This document shows positions 8,809 to 17,197 of a DNA stretch of 64,000 bases, one piece after another (within the stretch, counting starts at the first letter, position 1; every line of letters begins with the position of its first letter). The position numbers and the translations under genes were made by a program. The stretch spans positions 62,001-126,000 of the forward strand of contig NZ_SRLE01000002.1 of the NCBI RefSeq assembly GCF_004745945.1, in the 5' to 3' direction. The notes under the pieces are model-generated. The model saw only the letters and a list, made by a program, of their open reading frames with translations, was not told the DNA's origin and ran no database searches. The DNA is from Mangrovimicrobium sediminis. GTDB taxonomy: Bacteria; Pseudomonadota; Gammaproteobacteria; Pseudomonadales; Halieaceae.

Positions 8809-9947
8809 GTGCAGCGAGGGTGGCGTGTCTCGGCAGGGAAATCGGAAAGGGGCTGGTAGCGGATCGCCTGCTTGGGTATTGGGTTCAGACGGGCGCATTG
8901 GGTGGGGAGTTGCGTGTGGCAGGTGACAAAACCTCAACCCCATTCGCCTCACTTGAGCGGTCTCCCGAGTTCGCTGAAAATCCGCGCCTCAATATGTTGC
9001 TTGCGGAGCTTGCCCGCCAGCTCGGCCCGGTGGATGCTCTGGCCAGTGCGAATCTGCAGGCCCCAAAATTCCCACCGCTAATGGTGCTCGGGAATCCCAG
9101 GAGTGGCACGACCCTGCTTATGAGTCTGTTGCAGCAGTCTGGCGGGTTTGCGGTGCCGACCAATGTCCTGGCCCGGTTCGCCTACGCGCCCTACCTCGGT
9201 TCGTTGATCCAGCAACTCCTGTTTAACCCGGAGTTCGACTACCGCGGCCAGCTTGGTGGTGCCGCGGGCGGGGAGGGCGGGCATTCGGTGCTGGGTTCGA
9301 CCCGTGGTCCGTTGAACGTCAACGAGTTCTACCATTTCTGGCGACGTTTTTTCCCCGCAGGTGATATCGCCGAGCTGGATGCCGGAGCACTGCAGGCTGT
9401 AGATATCGAGGGTCTTCTGCGCGGTATCGCTGCTATCGAGTCGGTATTTATCCAACCGGTGGCGCTCAAGGCGCTTATGCTGCAGTTCAATCTTTCGCAT
9501 TTCCAGGCTCTTCTGCCACCGGTATTCTATGTGTATATCCGTCGTGATCCTGTGGATGTCATGTGTTCGATACTGCGTGCACGGATGCGGTATTACGGCG
9601 ACGAACGACAGTGGTGGTCAGTGAAGCCAGCCCAGTATGAGCACCTCAGGCACCTGTGTGTCGAGGAGCAGATAGCCGGGCAGGTGTACTATACCGAGCG
9701 CGCTATAAGGAGCGGCTTGCGTGTAGTGCCGGAAAACCTACAGTTGGTCGTGGATTATGAGTCGATTTGCCGTGCACCTGCGGATGTCATCGCGGAGTTG
9801 CGCCGGTCCTACCGAGAGCTCGATGTCACTTTGGAAACGCCTGGCCAGTTGCCGGAGCGGCTTGCTGTTTCGCACAGCGAGGATGTCCCGGTGGAGATGC
9901 GGGAAAGACTGCGCGAAGCCTATTCCCGGCTCGATTTGGAGTCTTAG
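8799..9947 (+). CDS. Sulfotransferase family protein
   Basis: Sulfotransferases move a sulfo group from 3'-phosphoadenylyl sulfate (PAPS) to a hydroxyl or amine, here probably on a glycan. The 5'-phosphosulfate loop is clear as VLGNPRSGTTLLMSLL at about residue 97. The 3'-phosphate motif is in VYIRRDPVDVMCSILRAR. The protein has 382 residues with an N-terminal region of about 90 residues before the loop. The start is GTG at 8799, overlapping the previous gene by ten bases; a TTG at 8805 is an alternative. It is the second gene of a plus-strand block running to the flippase and has no signal peptide, so it should act in the cytoplasm before export. Confidence 0.85.
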   Translation: MWLSAARVACLGREIGKGLVADRLLGYWVQTGALGGELRVAGDKTSTPFASLERSPEFAENPRLNMLLAELARQLGPVDALASANLQAPKFPPLMVLGNPRSGTTLLMSLLQQSGGFAVPTNVLARFAYAPYLGSLIQQLLFNPEFDYRGQLGGAAGGEGGHSVLGSTRGPLNVNEFYHFWRRFFPAGDIAELDAGALQAVDIEGLLRGIAAIESVFIQPVALKALMLQFNLSHFQALLPPVFYVYIRRDPVDVMCSILRARMRYYGDERQWWSVKPAQYEHLRHLCVEEQIAGQVYYTERAIRSGLRVVPENLQLVVDYESICRAPADVIAELRRSYRELDVTLETPGQLPERLAVSHSEDVPVEMRERLREAYSRLDLES

Positions 9948-10018
9948 GCCTTGAGTGTGAATTCGGGAGCCTGGAAGCGCTGCCTCTTTGGTGCCAGATC
10001 GACATGGGGTGGTAACTC

Positions 10019-10879
10019 TTGATCTCCTCACGCCCCGGCTTGCTGCACCGCCTGCTTGGCGCACTTGGCATCTTCCAGCGGGGAAACAGTCCGCAGTTTA
10101 TGGTGATCGGTGCGCAAAAGGCAGGGACTTCATCACTGCACAGTTATCTCAGCCAACATCCGCGTCTGTGTGGTTCCAGTCCCAAGGAACTGCGCTATTT
10201 CAACTCCCGGCGATTCGAGATGCATAGCCTGGGTAGGTACTGTCGCGATATGCGCGGCCCGGCCGGCAGTATCTTCTTCGAGTCGACACCGGATTACCTC
10301 TACTCACCCCAGGCAGCCGGTAGAATCGCCGGGGCGTATCCGGATATCCGGTTGATCGTAGTCCTGCGCGAGCCGGCGGCGCGCGCTTACTCTGCCTGGA
10401 ATCATTTACGTGAGCTGTTCGAAAGCGGCGGGTATCGCGCCCGGGCCAGGAGTCGGTATCGTATGCCCGACAACCTGCTCTACGAGAAGCTATTTATCGG
10501 CCGGGAGTGCTTTCCAGGCTTTCGCGAGTGTCTGGATGTCGAGCTGGAGATGATCGCACAGGGTGAGGGGCTGGAGCCCTCGCTGCTACGCAGAGGCCTG
10601 TACTTTGAGCAATTGCAGAAGTACTGGGCTTTCATCCCCCGAGAGCAGATGCTGATCCTCGGTTTTCGCGAACTGGTAGTGCAGCCACTAGTCGCCCTGG
10701 AGCGCGTGGCCAGGTTTGTTGGCCTTGAGGGTTGGCCGGAGATTGATCTCGACCTCGCTCCGAGGAACGCACGTCGATATCCAGCTCGTATGGCGGAAGC
10801 AGACGCCCGATTCCTTGAGCGATACTACGCACTGCCCAACGCGGAACTGGTCGCTGCGATCGGCGAGATCGACTGGTAG
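10019..10879 (+). CDS. Sulfotransferase (NodH/heparan-sulfotransferase-like)
   Basis: A second PAPS-dependent sulfotransferase of 286 residues, clearly different from its neighbour. The PAPS loop reads FMVIGAQKAGTSSLHSYL (about residues 27-44), the pattern of heparan-sulfate and NodH-type carbohydrate sulfotransferases. The 3'-phosphate site is VVLREPAARAYSAWNH. The start appears to be TTG at 10019; no in-frame ATG precedes the PAPS loop in a sensible place. The stop TAG shares its last base with the GTG of the flippase gene, so the two are coupled. Having two unlike sulfotransferases suggests two sulfation sites. The product PAP would need CysQ, present at 24396. Confidence 0.87.
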   Translation: MISSRPGLLHRLLGALGIFQRGNSPQFMVIGAQKAGTSSLHSYLSQHPRLCGSSPKELRYFNSRRFEMHSLGRYCRDMRGPAGSIFFESTPDYLYSPQAAGRIAGAYPDIRLIVVLREPAARAYSAWNHLRELFESGGYRARARSRYRMPDNLLYEKLFIGRECFPGFRECLDVELEMIAQGEGLEPSLLRRGLYFEQLQKYWAFIPREQMLILGFRELVVQPLVALERVARFVGLEGWPEIDLDLAPRNARRYPARMAEADARFLERYYALPNAELVAAIGEIDW

Positions 10880-12342
10880 TGGCCGCCCAACTACGACAGA
10901 AAACCACTGTCGGCGTGGCCTGGAGCCTGCTCGAGCGTGCTGTGTTCAGAGGGGTGGGGGTGCTGGTCACCCTAGTGCTCGCGTGGTTCGTCGTTCCCGA
11001 GAGTTTCGCGCTAATTGCTGTTGTCAGCGTCTGCCTGGCTTTCGTCAACGTGATTGTCGATGGAGGAATGACTGATGCGCTGATCCGTATGCGAGCTTGT
11101 AGTACTTCCGTCCTCAATACGGTCTTTGTCTGCAATCTCGTTGCGGCGGTTGCGATGTATGCAGGGCTGTGTGCCGCCGCACCGTTTCTGGCGGAATTCT
11201 TTCGACAGCCGAGCCTCGTGCGCCTCTTGCCGGTGGGTGCGCTGGCGACGCTGTTCTATGCCCTGTCCGCGGTGCATCGGGCACAGCTGGTTCGCAAGAT
11301 GAATTTCCGAGTGCAAATGCGTGTGTCGTTTCCCGCGGCTTTTTGCTCGGGACTGATAGCCATTCTGCTGGCGATGCTGGGATTCGGCGTGTGGGCGCTT
11401 GTGTTCCAGATCGTATTGCAAGCGGCCTTGCAGGCTGCGTTGTACTGGCGCGTCAGTGACTGGCGGCCGCAACTCAAGTTTCACTGGCAGGATTTCCGCG
11501 AAATTTTTGCCTTTAGTGGTTTCCTGCTTCTCGCACGTATCCTCAATGTCCCCTTCAGGCATATGTATGTCATAGTGATAACAAGGCTCTATGCTCCCGA
11601 GGTGGCCGGCCTATATTTTTTTGCCGAGCGGGTTCGAAACCTTTTGCTGGATCAATTAGTTGCCGCGATCCAGTCCGTAACCTACCCGGCTCTTTCCAGC
11701 CTGCAGAACGACGATGCCCGACTAAAGCAAGGCTACCGCGATATCGTAGCGACGAGTGCTTTCCTTTTTGCGCCTCTGGTGATTGCGGTGGTGGTCTTGG
11801 CGCCATTGTTTGTCGAAGTCATTCTGCCGGAGCGTTGGCTCTCGGCATCACCTTACCTGCAACTTACGATTCTTGCCGGGTTGCTCTACCCGCTGCACGC
11901 GGTAAACATCAATATCATGAAGGTTAAGAGACGTGCTGACCTCGTTTTCTGGGTCGGGGTCGTCAAGAAGTGTATGGCCGTGGGAGTATTGTTGGTTTCT
12001 TTGCGCTGGGGTGTCATGGGTGTTTTGGTAGGGCAGGTGATCAACTCATTCCTCTCGTTTCTGCCAAACAGTTATTGTTCGAAGCGTCTACTGGGATATA
12101 CGTCTTGGGAGCAAGTGGTTGATTACGCCCCAAGCGTTCTCCTGGCAATTGCCGCGGGCGGATTCGCGACCGGCCTCCAGCTGTTGCTGGACTTGACGCC
12201 CGTGTTGGCATTGCCAATGGCTGCCGTTGCAATGCTGGCTACATACGGCAGTCTAGCCTACCTGTTTGGAATGCGCGGCCTGCGTTTCGGCCTCGCGATT
12301 CTTGGCGACCTCTCCTCGCGACGCTCCCAGAGCGACTGCTGA
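10879..12342 (+). CDS. Wzx-type oligosaccharide flippase (MOP/PST superfamily)
   Basis: The 487-residue protein is hydrophobic throughout, with roughly 12-14 membrane segments. The N-terminal pattern TTVGVAWSLLERAVFRGV followed by LAWFVVPESFALIAVV is typical of WzxC-like polysaccharide exporters. These flip undecaprenyl-diphosphate-linked oligosaccharides from the cytoplasmic to the periplasmic face. It is the only membrane exporter in the cluster; no ABC transporter or Wzy polymerase accompanies it. The GTG start overlaps the stop of the preceding sulfotransferase, implying that sulfation is completed before export. Confidence 0.88.
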   Translation: MAAQLRQKTTVGVAWSLLERAVFRGVGVLVTLVLAWFVVPESFALIAVVSVCLAFVNVIVDGGMTDALIRMRACSTSVLNTVFVCNLVAAVAMYAGLCAAAPFLAEFFRQPSLVRLLPVGALATLFYALSAVHRAQLVRKMNFRVQMRVSFPAAFCSGLIAILLAMLGFGVWALVFQIVLQAALQAALYWRVSDWRPQLKFHWQDFREIFAFSGFLLLARILNVPFRHMYVIVITRLYAPEVAGLYFFAERVRNLLLDQLVAAIQSVTYPALSSLQNDDARLKQGYRDIVATSAFLFAPLVIAVVVLAPLFVEVILPERWLSASPYLQLTILAGLLYPLHAVNINIMKVKRRADLVFWVGVVKKCMAVGVLLVSLRWGVMGVLVGQVINSFLSFLPNSYCSKRLLGYTSWEQVVDYAPSVLLAIAAGGFATGLQLLLDLTPVLALPMAAVAMLATYGSLAYLFGMRGLRFGLAILGDLSSRRSQSDC

Positions 12343-12633
12343 CCGAAGGGTGTGTGCTTATCTTTATGCGCCGGTACGGTGTGGAAATTACATTCCCTGT
12401 TGCTCGCAAGGAAGAAGCCTGAATTTTGCCGCCGTCAGTGGACTGTCATCGGCTATTCTCATATCGATCCGTCGCTATTGGTGCGGATTAGTGGTGCAGC
12501 TCCTGCTGCTTGGCGTCGCCATGGCGGGCGGTATACCATGTCACGCAATTCTATTGCCTCGCCTCGTCAAAAGCTGCATGAAACGTTCTGGCCAATACTG
12601 CACAGGCTCTCTTAAGCGCATCGGACATAGCGC
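12343..12633. other. Intergenic stretch without recognisable gene
   Basis: These 291 bases lie between the flippase and the next glycosyltransferase on the same strand. Open frames exist but have no recognisable motif, biased codon use or ribosome binding site. The region is AT-richer than the flanks. It may be the remnant of a lost gene or a spacer left by module assembly. Confidence 0.4.
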
Positions 12634-13647
12634 TTGGAAGTGAGCTCTAACAGTCAGGCGCTGCCGACCGAGGCGGAGATCATCGCGACATGGCGGGATC
12701 CTCAAAAGATTGACGTCAGTGTACTGTGCCCGACGTACAATCATTGCGCCTACGTCGAGTATGCTCTTCGGGGTTTCCTGCTGCAGTCGGGGAGCTGCTC
12801 ATTCGAAATACTGGTGCATGATGATGCATCAACCGACGGTACGGCGCAGATCATTCGCGACTACCAGCAACGCTATCCCAACATCATTCGCGCGACTCTG
12901 CAGGTAGAGAACCAGTTTTCCAAGGGCGGCTTCAGGCCGGCGTTCTTCCTCGCGAGCCAGGCTCGGGGTCGGTACCTGGCGCTCTGTGAGGGGGATGATA
13001 GCTGGGTCGATACGCACAAGCTGCAGCGGCAGGTGGCGGCGCTCGACCAGCGGCCCAGTATCAACCTCTGTGTACACGACGCGTACTGTCTTGATGACTC
13101 CGGTGCGCCGTCTTCCTACACATTTCTGGAGCGGGGCTCCGGAGAATGCTTGCTGCGTTACAGGGATATTTTCCGCTGTCACGGCCAATTCGCGCCGACC
13201 TCTTCATTTTTCCTGCGTAGTGAGTACATGCAGAATCCACCGGAGTTCATCTACAGCGCACCTATCGGAGATTTCTTCATCGAGGTATTTGCAGGGTCAG
13301 GAGGGGTTTGGTACCTCCCGGAAAAGATGTCGGTCTACCGCCGTGCAGTCCCGGGCAGCTGGTCGGCGGAGATAACAGTAGACCACCTGCGCAGTATTAC
13401 ATTCGATAGCTCCTTTTTGGCCAGTCTGGCGGAACTCGAGTCGTACCTACCTGACGACTTGGCCCCGTTGGTGGGATATAAGCGCGTCGATGTCCTCGCA
13501 AGCCTTGGCTTGCGGCATGCCGCTCTAGGGCAACTTGGAACTGCACTACGTTACGCCGTGCTATGTTTGCGAGAGAAACCGTTCTATTTTCGTTCCTGGG
13601 TGATGCCCTGGCGCGTCCTTCGCCGCTGGGCGCTCAGGGGTCGCTAA
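12634..13647 (+). CDS. Family 2 glycosyltransferase
   Basis: A 337-residue GT-A glycosyltransferase. The donor-binding domain shows VSVLCPTYNHCAYVEYAL, ILVHDDASTDGTA and LALCEGDDSW, the variant of GT2 motifs found in many O-antigen transferases (acidic Glu-Gly-Asp-Asp at the metal site). The C-terminal part is unique to this branch and includes a hydrophobic and basic end, which may touch the membrane. The start is TTG at 12634 or GTG at 12640; neither has a strong ribosome binding site. It converges with the GT-like gene at 13656 with only eight bases between. Confidence 0.87.
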   Translation: MEVSSNSQALPTEAEIIATWRDPQKIDVSVLCPTYNHCAYVEYALRGFLLQSGSCSFEILVHDDASTDGTAQIIRDYQQRYPNIIRATLQVENQFSKGGFRPAFFLASQARGRYLALCEGDDSWVDTHKLQRQVAALDQRPSINLCVHDAYCLDDSGAPSSYTFLERGSGECLLRYRDIFRCHGQFAPTSSFFLRSEYMQNPPEFIYSAPIGDFFIEVFAGSGGVWYLPEKMSVYRRAVPGSWSAEITVDHLRSITFDSSFLASLAELESYLPDDLAPLVGYKRVDVLASLGLRHAALGQLGTALRYAVLCLREKPFYFRSWVMPWRVLRRWALRGR

Positions 13648-13655
13648 GTGGGTAT

Positions 13656-14549
13656 TCAATCGGCGCGGGCGATAAGCGTGCGAATGTCAGGATAAGCCTC
13701 CAGTATGCGTCGGAACTGGCGGTCATTTTCGCTGCGGTGGTTGGCATACTTCAGGCTGTCACCGCGGATATCCGGCACCTTCAGATAGTGGTCGAAGGGT
13801 CTGGCGAAGTCCATGAGGCGGCACGGTGTCGAACAGCGGAGGCTCATGGCCTTCAGCCACAGGTCATCCGCGCTGGGAGCCAGCTCAGTGAAAGCCTCGA
13901 CATTTGTCACTTCCCGGTCGAAGCTGGCGGCAGTGTAGATAACGCCACCACAGCCAGTCGGACAAACCAGTAGGGATTCTGCTGATTGCTGGTGCTCGTA
14001 CTCCCAGCGCGCATATGGTGCGGGTGTGCCGTCGCTGTGCCTCGTGATCAGGTGCGCGCGGCCGCAATGTATAGTTTCGGGTGCCCGGCTGTAGGCCAAG
14101 TAGAGACGCTCGATATGGTCGTGAGGATAGATAACGTCGTCGTCGACAGTGACCAGGATGTCGTCGGGATAGCGCAGCAGAGCGGGAATGATTTTCTTGT
14201 ATGAACGCAGTTCCTCGCAGTACTCGATTTGCAAGCCGCGCGCTTGCTGTAGCGCCAGTATTACGGGAACGGGCTGGTCGCGGAACTCCTCCTCGGCCAA
14301 CCACAGAATGATTCGATCGGGCTTGACCGTTTGTTGCAGCAGGCTCTCGATGACCAGGTGCACGCTGTGAATGCGATGGGCGTAAGTAGTCAGCGTGACG
14401 GTGAGCGAGCGCTCTCGGGGTTCGGATGAAATGCCTGGTGACTTGCTGGTCAACGCGAGGTGGTTGTAGTGGTCCAGTCTCCCGTAAGTGGTGTGCAGTT
14501 TCAGCCATTCGCTGAACTTTTTAACCTTCCTGAATGGACCGAAGTACAT
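13656..14549 (-). CDS. Putative glycosyltransferase (GT-A-like, polysaccharide-cluster family)
   Basis: The 297-residue protein begins its domain with LTVTLTTYAHRIHSVHLVIESLL and has VKPDRIILWLAEEEF, YKKIIPALLRYPDDILVTVDDDVIYP (the last part, TVDDDVIYP, is the probable metal-binding Asp-x-Asp) and CPTGCGGVIY. This set defines a recurrent uncharacterised family in Gram-negative polysaccharide clusters, related to GT-A glycosyltransferases. It stands alone on the minus strand between two plus-strand genes and has its own divergent spacer with the Stealth gene. Its substrate is not predictable. The assignment as glycosyltransferase rests on family context and the acidic motif. Confidence 0.75.
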   Translation of the reverse strand: MYFGPFRKVKKFSEWLKLHTTYGRLDHYNHLALTSKSPGISSEPRERSLTVTLTTYAHRIHSVHLVIESLLQQTVKPDRIILWLAEEEFRDQPVPVILALQQARGLQIEYCEELRSYKKIIPALLRYPDDILVTVDDDVIYPHDHIERLYLAYSRAPETIHCGRAHLITRHSDGTPAPYARWEYEHQQSAESLLVCPTGCGGVIYTAASFDREVTNVEAFTELAPSADDLWLKAMSLRCSTPCRLMDFARPFDHYLKVPDIRGDSLKYANHRSENDRQFRRILEAYPDIRTLIARAD

Positions 14550-14626
14550 CTACCAAATGCTCGAATTCATATGAAGCCACTCTACTGATTACGCTACAAT
14601 CCGGTGTTTTCGATCAGCGCCCATCG

Positions 14627-15598
14627 ATGACAGGCGGGGGACCAGGGTTGCAAGTAGACGTAGTGTATACATGGGTCAATCATGAGGACAAGGATTGGCT
14701 CGTCCAGTACCAGTCGGCGCTGGCAGCCAATTCGGACGAGGGTGCCCGTCACCGAACTGCGAAGACCATTGCGCGTTTCCAGTGTCGCAACGAGCTCGTG
14801 TATTCGATACGTTCCGTGAAGAAATATGCGCCCTGGGTGCGCCGCATCTTCGTGCTGACCAACTGTACACTCCCGGCAGAGGTAGCCGCTGACCCCCGGG
14901 TAACCCCGGTCAGCCACGAGGCGGTTTTTCCGGACCCGGCGGTTTTACCTGTTTTCAATTCGCGAGCGATAGAATCGAACCTGCATCGAATTGAGGAGCT
15001 GGCCGAGCACTTCCTGTATTTCAATGACGATTTCTTCCTCTGCCGGCCTGTCGAGAAAGGAGATTTCTTCGACGCACAGGGCAATGTGTATGTCTTTCCC
15101 AGCAAGCACGATATGCCCGATCCGGAAAAAGCCGACCTGTCGCCATTTGAGCACGGTGCGCTGAACACCTGCCGGCTTGTGTACCAGGAGACCGGATACA
15201 TGCCCGCAAAACGCCTGCACCACGCGCCGTATCCGGTGAGGCGCAGCACACTCGTGGAGATCGAGCGCAAGTACCCGGAACTCCTGGCGCAGACACGGGA
15301 GCACAAGTTCCGGCACAATGCCGACATCCCGCTGGCGACATCCATGCACGCCTACTATTCAGTAGCCCACGGTCGCGGTGAACTGCGCGACTTCGCGTGC
15401 CGTTACGTCGACATTGGGGATCCGGCGTTCCTGTTGCTGGTGCTCCCCCTGTCGCCGTTGCGTCGGGGCAAGTACGTGTCACTGTGCCTCAACGAGCGAG
15501 AGGATATGCAGTACTTTCCGCGGTTGCGTGACTGGTATGTCCAGCGCCTGCTGGAAAAAATGTTCGGAGGCCCGTCGACTGGGGCGGTCCGGGAATGA
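14627..15598 (+). CDS. Stealth-family sugar-phosphate transferase
   Basis: Stealth proteins transfer a hexose-1-phosphate to a sugar hydroxyl, making phosphodiester-linked capsule chains as in Neisseria. All key regions are visible: CR1 as VDVVYTWVN near residue 10, CR2 with CRNELVYSIRSVKKYAPWV and RRIFVLTN, then FNSRAIESNLHRIEEL and HFLYFNDDFFL. The start at 14627 puts CR1 at the extreme N-terminus as usual. An earlier ATG at 14534 would overlap the divergent gene. The 77-base spacer holds TACAAT at 14595-14600, a possible -10. The gene lies 30 bases before the CDP-glycerol enzyme, so the two phosphodiester activities are probably co-expressed. Confidence 0.88.
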   Translation: MTGGGPGLQVDVVYTWVNHEDKDWLVQYQSALAANSDEGARHRTAKTIARFQCRNELVYSIRSVKKYAPWVRRIFVLTNCTLPAEVAADPRVTPVSHEAVFPDPAVLPVFNSRAIESNLHRIEELAEHFLYFNDDFFLCRPVEKGDFFDAQGNVYVFPSKHDMPDPEKADLSPFEHGALNTCRLVYQETGYMPAKRLHHAPYPVRRSTLVEIERKYPELLAQTREHKFRHNADIPLATSMHAYYSVAHGRGELRDFACRYVDIGDPAFLLLVLPLSPLRRGKYVSLCLNEREDMQYFPRLRDWYVQRLLEKMFGGPSTGAVRE

Positions 15599-15628
15599 AT
15601 TCAGATAGAGGGGCCCGCGGTCGCAGAC

Positions 15629-16021
15629 ATGAGTAGAGTCGTCATTACTTTCGGCACATTCGACGTCTTCCACGTCGGGCACCTGCGTATTCTGCAGCGG
15701 GCGGCCGCGCACGGGGACAGCCTTGTGGTCGGCGTATCGACCGACCAGCTGAATCACAGCAAAAAGGGACGCTATCCGGTATACACGCAACAGGAGCGCG
15801 CAGAGATCGTCGCGGCGATCAAATGCGTAGACACGGTGTTCTACGAGGAGTCCCTCGATCTCAAGGGCGACTACATCACGCGGTACGCGGCGAATGTGCT
15901 GGTCATGGGTGACGACTGGCACGGCAAGTTCGACCATTTCGCGGGCCAGTGCGAGGTGGTCTACCTACCCAGGACGCCGGCCATTTCAACCACCGAGGTA
16001 ATCGAGAAGATTCGCTACTGA
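15629..16021 (+). CDS. tagD: Glycerol-3-phosphate cytidylyltransferase-like protein (TagD family)
   Basis: This 130-residue nucleotidyltransferase joins CTP and glycerol-3-phosphate to give CDP-glycerol, or may act on a related alcohol phosphate. The two defining motifs are present: GTFDVFHVGHLRIL with the His-x-Gly-His at about residues 16-19, and the C-terminal RTPAISTTEVI. Length and domain are those of Bacillus TagD (about 129 residues). The CDP-glycerol glycerophosphotransferase gene converges with it two bases downstream, so donor synthesis and donor use are paired. In Gram-negative bacteria such enzymes are known from a few capsules; here it is part of the glycan cluster. Confidence 0.88.
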   Translation: MSRVVITFGTFDVFHVGHLRILQRAAAHGDSLVVGVSTDQLNHSKKGRYPVYTQQERAEIVAAIKCVDTVFYEESLDLKGDYITRYAANVLVMGDDWHGKFDHFAGQCEVVYLPRTPAISTTEVIEKIRY

Positions 16022-16023
16022 TC

Positions 16024-17181
16024 TTACGCCAGTATTTCCGACAACCTTTCCAGTTGCTGCTGCGCGGCAACGCCGATTGTGGATTGCGCGTAGATTTCCT
16101 GCAGTACCTGTTCCTGTAACACGCCGTATTCGGCCGTGAACCGTTCGGGGTCATCAAGGTAGGCGCCGATGGCTGCCTGTAGTCTTTCCAGGCTGTCGAC
16201 GACAGCGCCTGCGCGGTAGGACGCGTCGAGCGAAAAGCCGTGCCTGAACGGAGCCGGTACATCGAGGAATACGATCGGTCGGCGCAATGCCAGAAAGTCG
16301 AAGGCAATTGAGGACCAGTCGCAAAGCAGGATATCGGTTTGCAGCAACAGATCCTCGGTATCCGGGAAGTCGCGCTGTGAACAGAACACCACGCCTGGAC
16401 AATCCACGCTGTTCATGCTCGAGTTCAGGTGGCTCCTGATCAACAGTGTGGCGCCGTTCTTGCGCGCGACCGCGGCGATGGCGCGGACAAAGTTTTCCGC
16501 GGTCTCGCCGAAGGGAAATAACTCGCGTCCGGTATCGTCCTGTTTCCACGTCGGCGCATACAGGATGCGCTTTCCCGGTGGCAGGGTGAGTTCCGCGGTC
16601 GACTGCCCACTCGCGGGCGTGCAGTTGAACAGCGAGTCCGTTCGCGCATAGCCGAGCACCCTGAGGCGCTCCCGCTCAAAACCGAAGCGCTCCTGGTACA
16701 GCGCTGCCAACAGCGGTGACGACAGCCAGATTTCGTCGTACTTGCGCTGCAGGGCGAAGTCCTTCGGGACGAAACCCTTGAAGGGAATGCCGTGCCAGAC
16801 GTCCACGAAGCGAATATTGCTGATGTGGATGAGAATGCCCATGGCGTGCAGGCCATGATCCGTAACCATGACGCTGCAGCGCGCCAATGCCGCGATAATT
16901 GCGATCTCGGTACCGCTAAGGCAGTGGATACCCTGCCTGCGCAGCGCGGCGGCATATTCCGGGTCCAGGGCGATGAAGCGAACGTCAAGGTCATCGGCGA
17001 AGCTCCGTTCCCACTCCCGGTAGAGGGCCTTGAGGTTGCCGGAGAACTGGTGGCCATAGAACAGCACCAGCGGTCGCCGGGGCCGCGGCAGCAGGGGGCG
17101 CAGCAACGCCGCCACGGCGGCACAGGCGCCCTGTCGGGCGAGCAGCCACCAGTGCGAGGCGCGTCGGGTATCGATCTTCAC
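16024..17181 (-). CDS. CDP-glycerol glycerophosphotransferase family protein (TagB/TagF-like)
   Basis: The protein (385 residues) consists mainly of the Glyphos_transf domain, which transfers glycerol phosphate from CDP-glycerol to a glycan or lipid-linked acceptor. Evidence includes FVDVWHGIPFKGF (catalytic His near residue 130), RILYAPTWKQDD, LLIRSHLN and ILLCDWSSIAFDFL with the donor-binding Asp and Ser-Ser. These are the hallmarks of teichoic acid primases and polymerases. An N-terminal basic and hydrophobic stretch (ARQGACAAVAALLRPLLP) probably attaches it to the inner membrane. It follows the GT4 gene by 16 bases and is the last gene of a dxs-led minus-strand run. A single transfer or a short chain are both possible. 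Confidence 0.87.
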   Translation of the reverse strand: MKIDTRRASHWWLLARQGACAAVAALLRPLLPRPRRPLVLFYGHQFSGNLKALYREWERSFADDLDVRFIALDPEYAAALRRQGIHCLSGTEIAIIAALARCSVMVTDHGLHAMGILIHISNIRFVDVWHGIPFKGFVPKDFALQRKYDEIWLSSPLLAALYQERFGFERERLRVLGYARTDSLFNCTPASGQSTAELTLPPGKRILYAPTWKQDDTGRELFPFGETAENFVRAIAAVARKNGATLLIRSHLNSSMNSVDCPGVVFCSQRDFPDTEDLLLQTDILLCDWSSIAFDFLALRRPIVFLDVPAPFRHGFSLDASYRAGAVVDSLERLQAAIGAYLDDPERFTAEYGVLQEQVLQEIYAQSTIGVAAQQQLERLSEILA

Positions 17182-17197
17182 CTAGCCCCCGGAGCGC

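Noticed and set aside
12266..12643. Possible small gene in the gap between flippase and glycosyltransferase
   Set aside because: Cys-rich, no ribosome binding site, overlaps the flippase end by 77 bases and has no recognisable motif.
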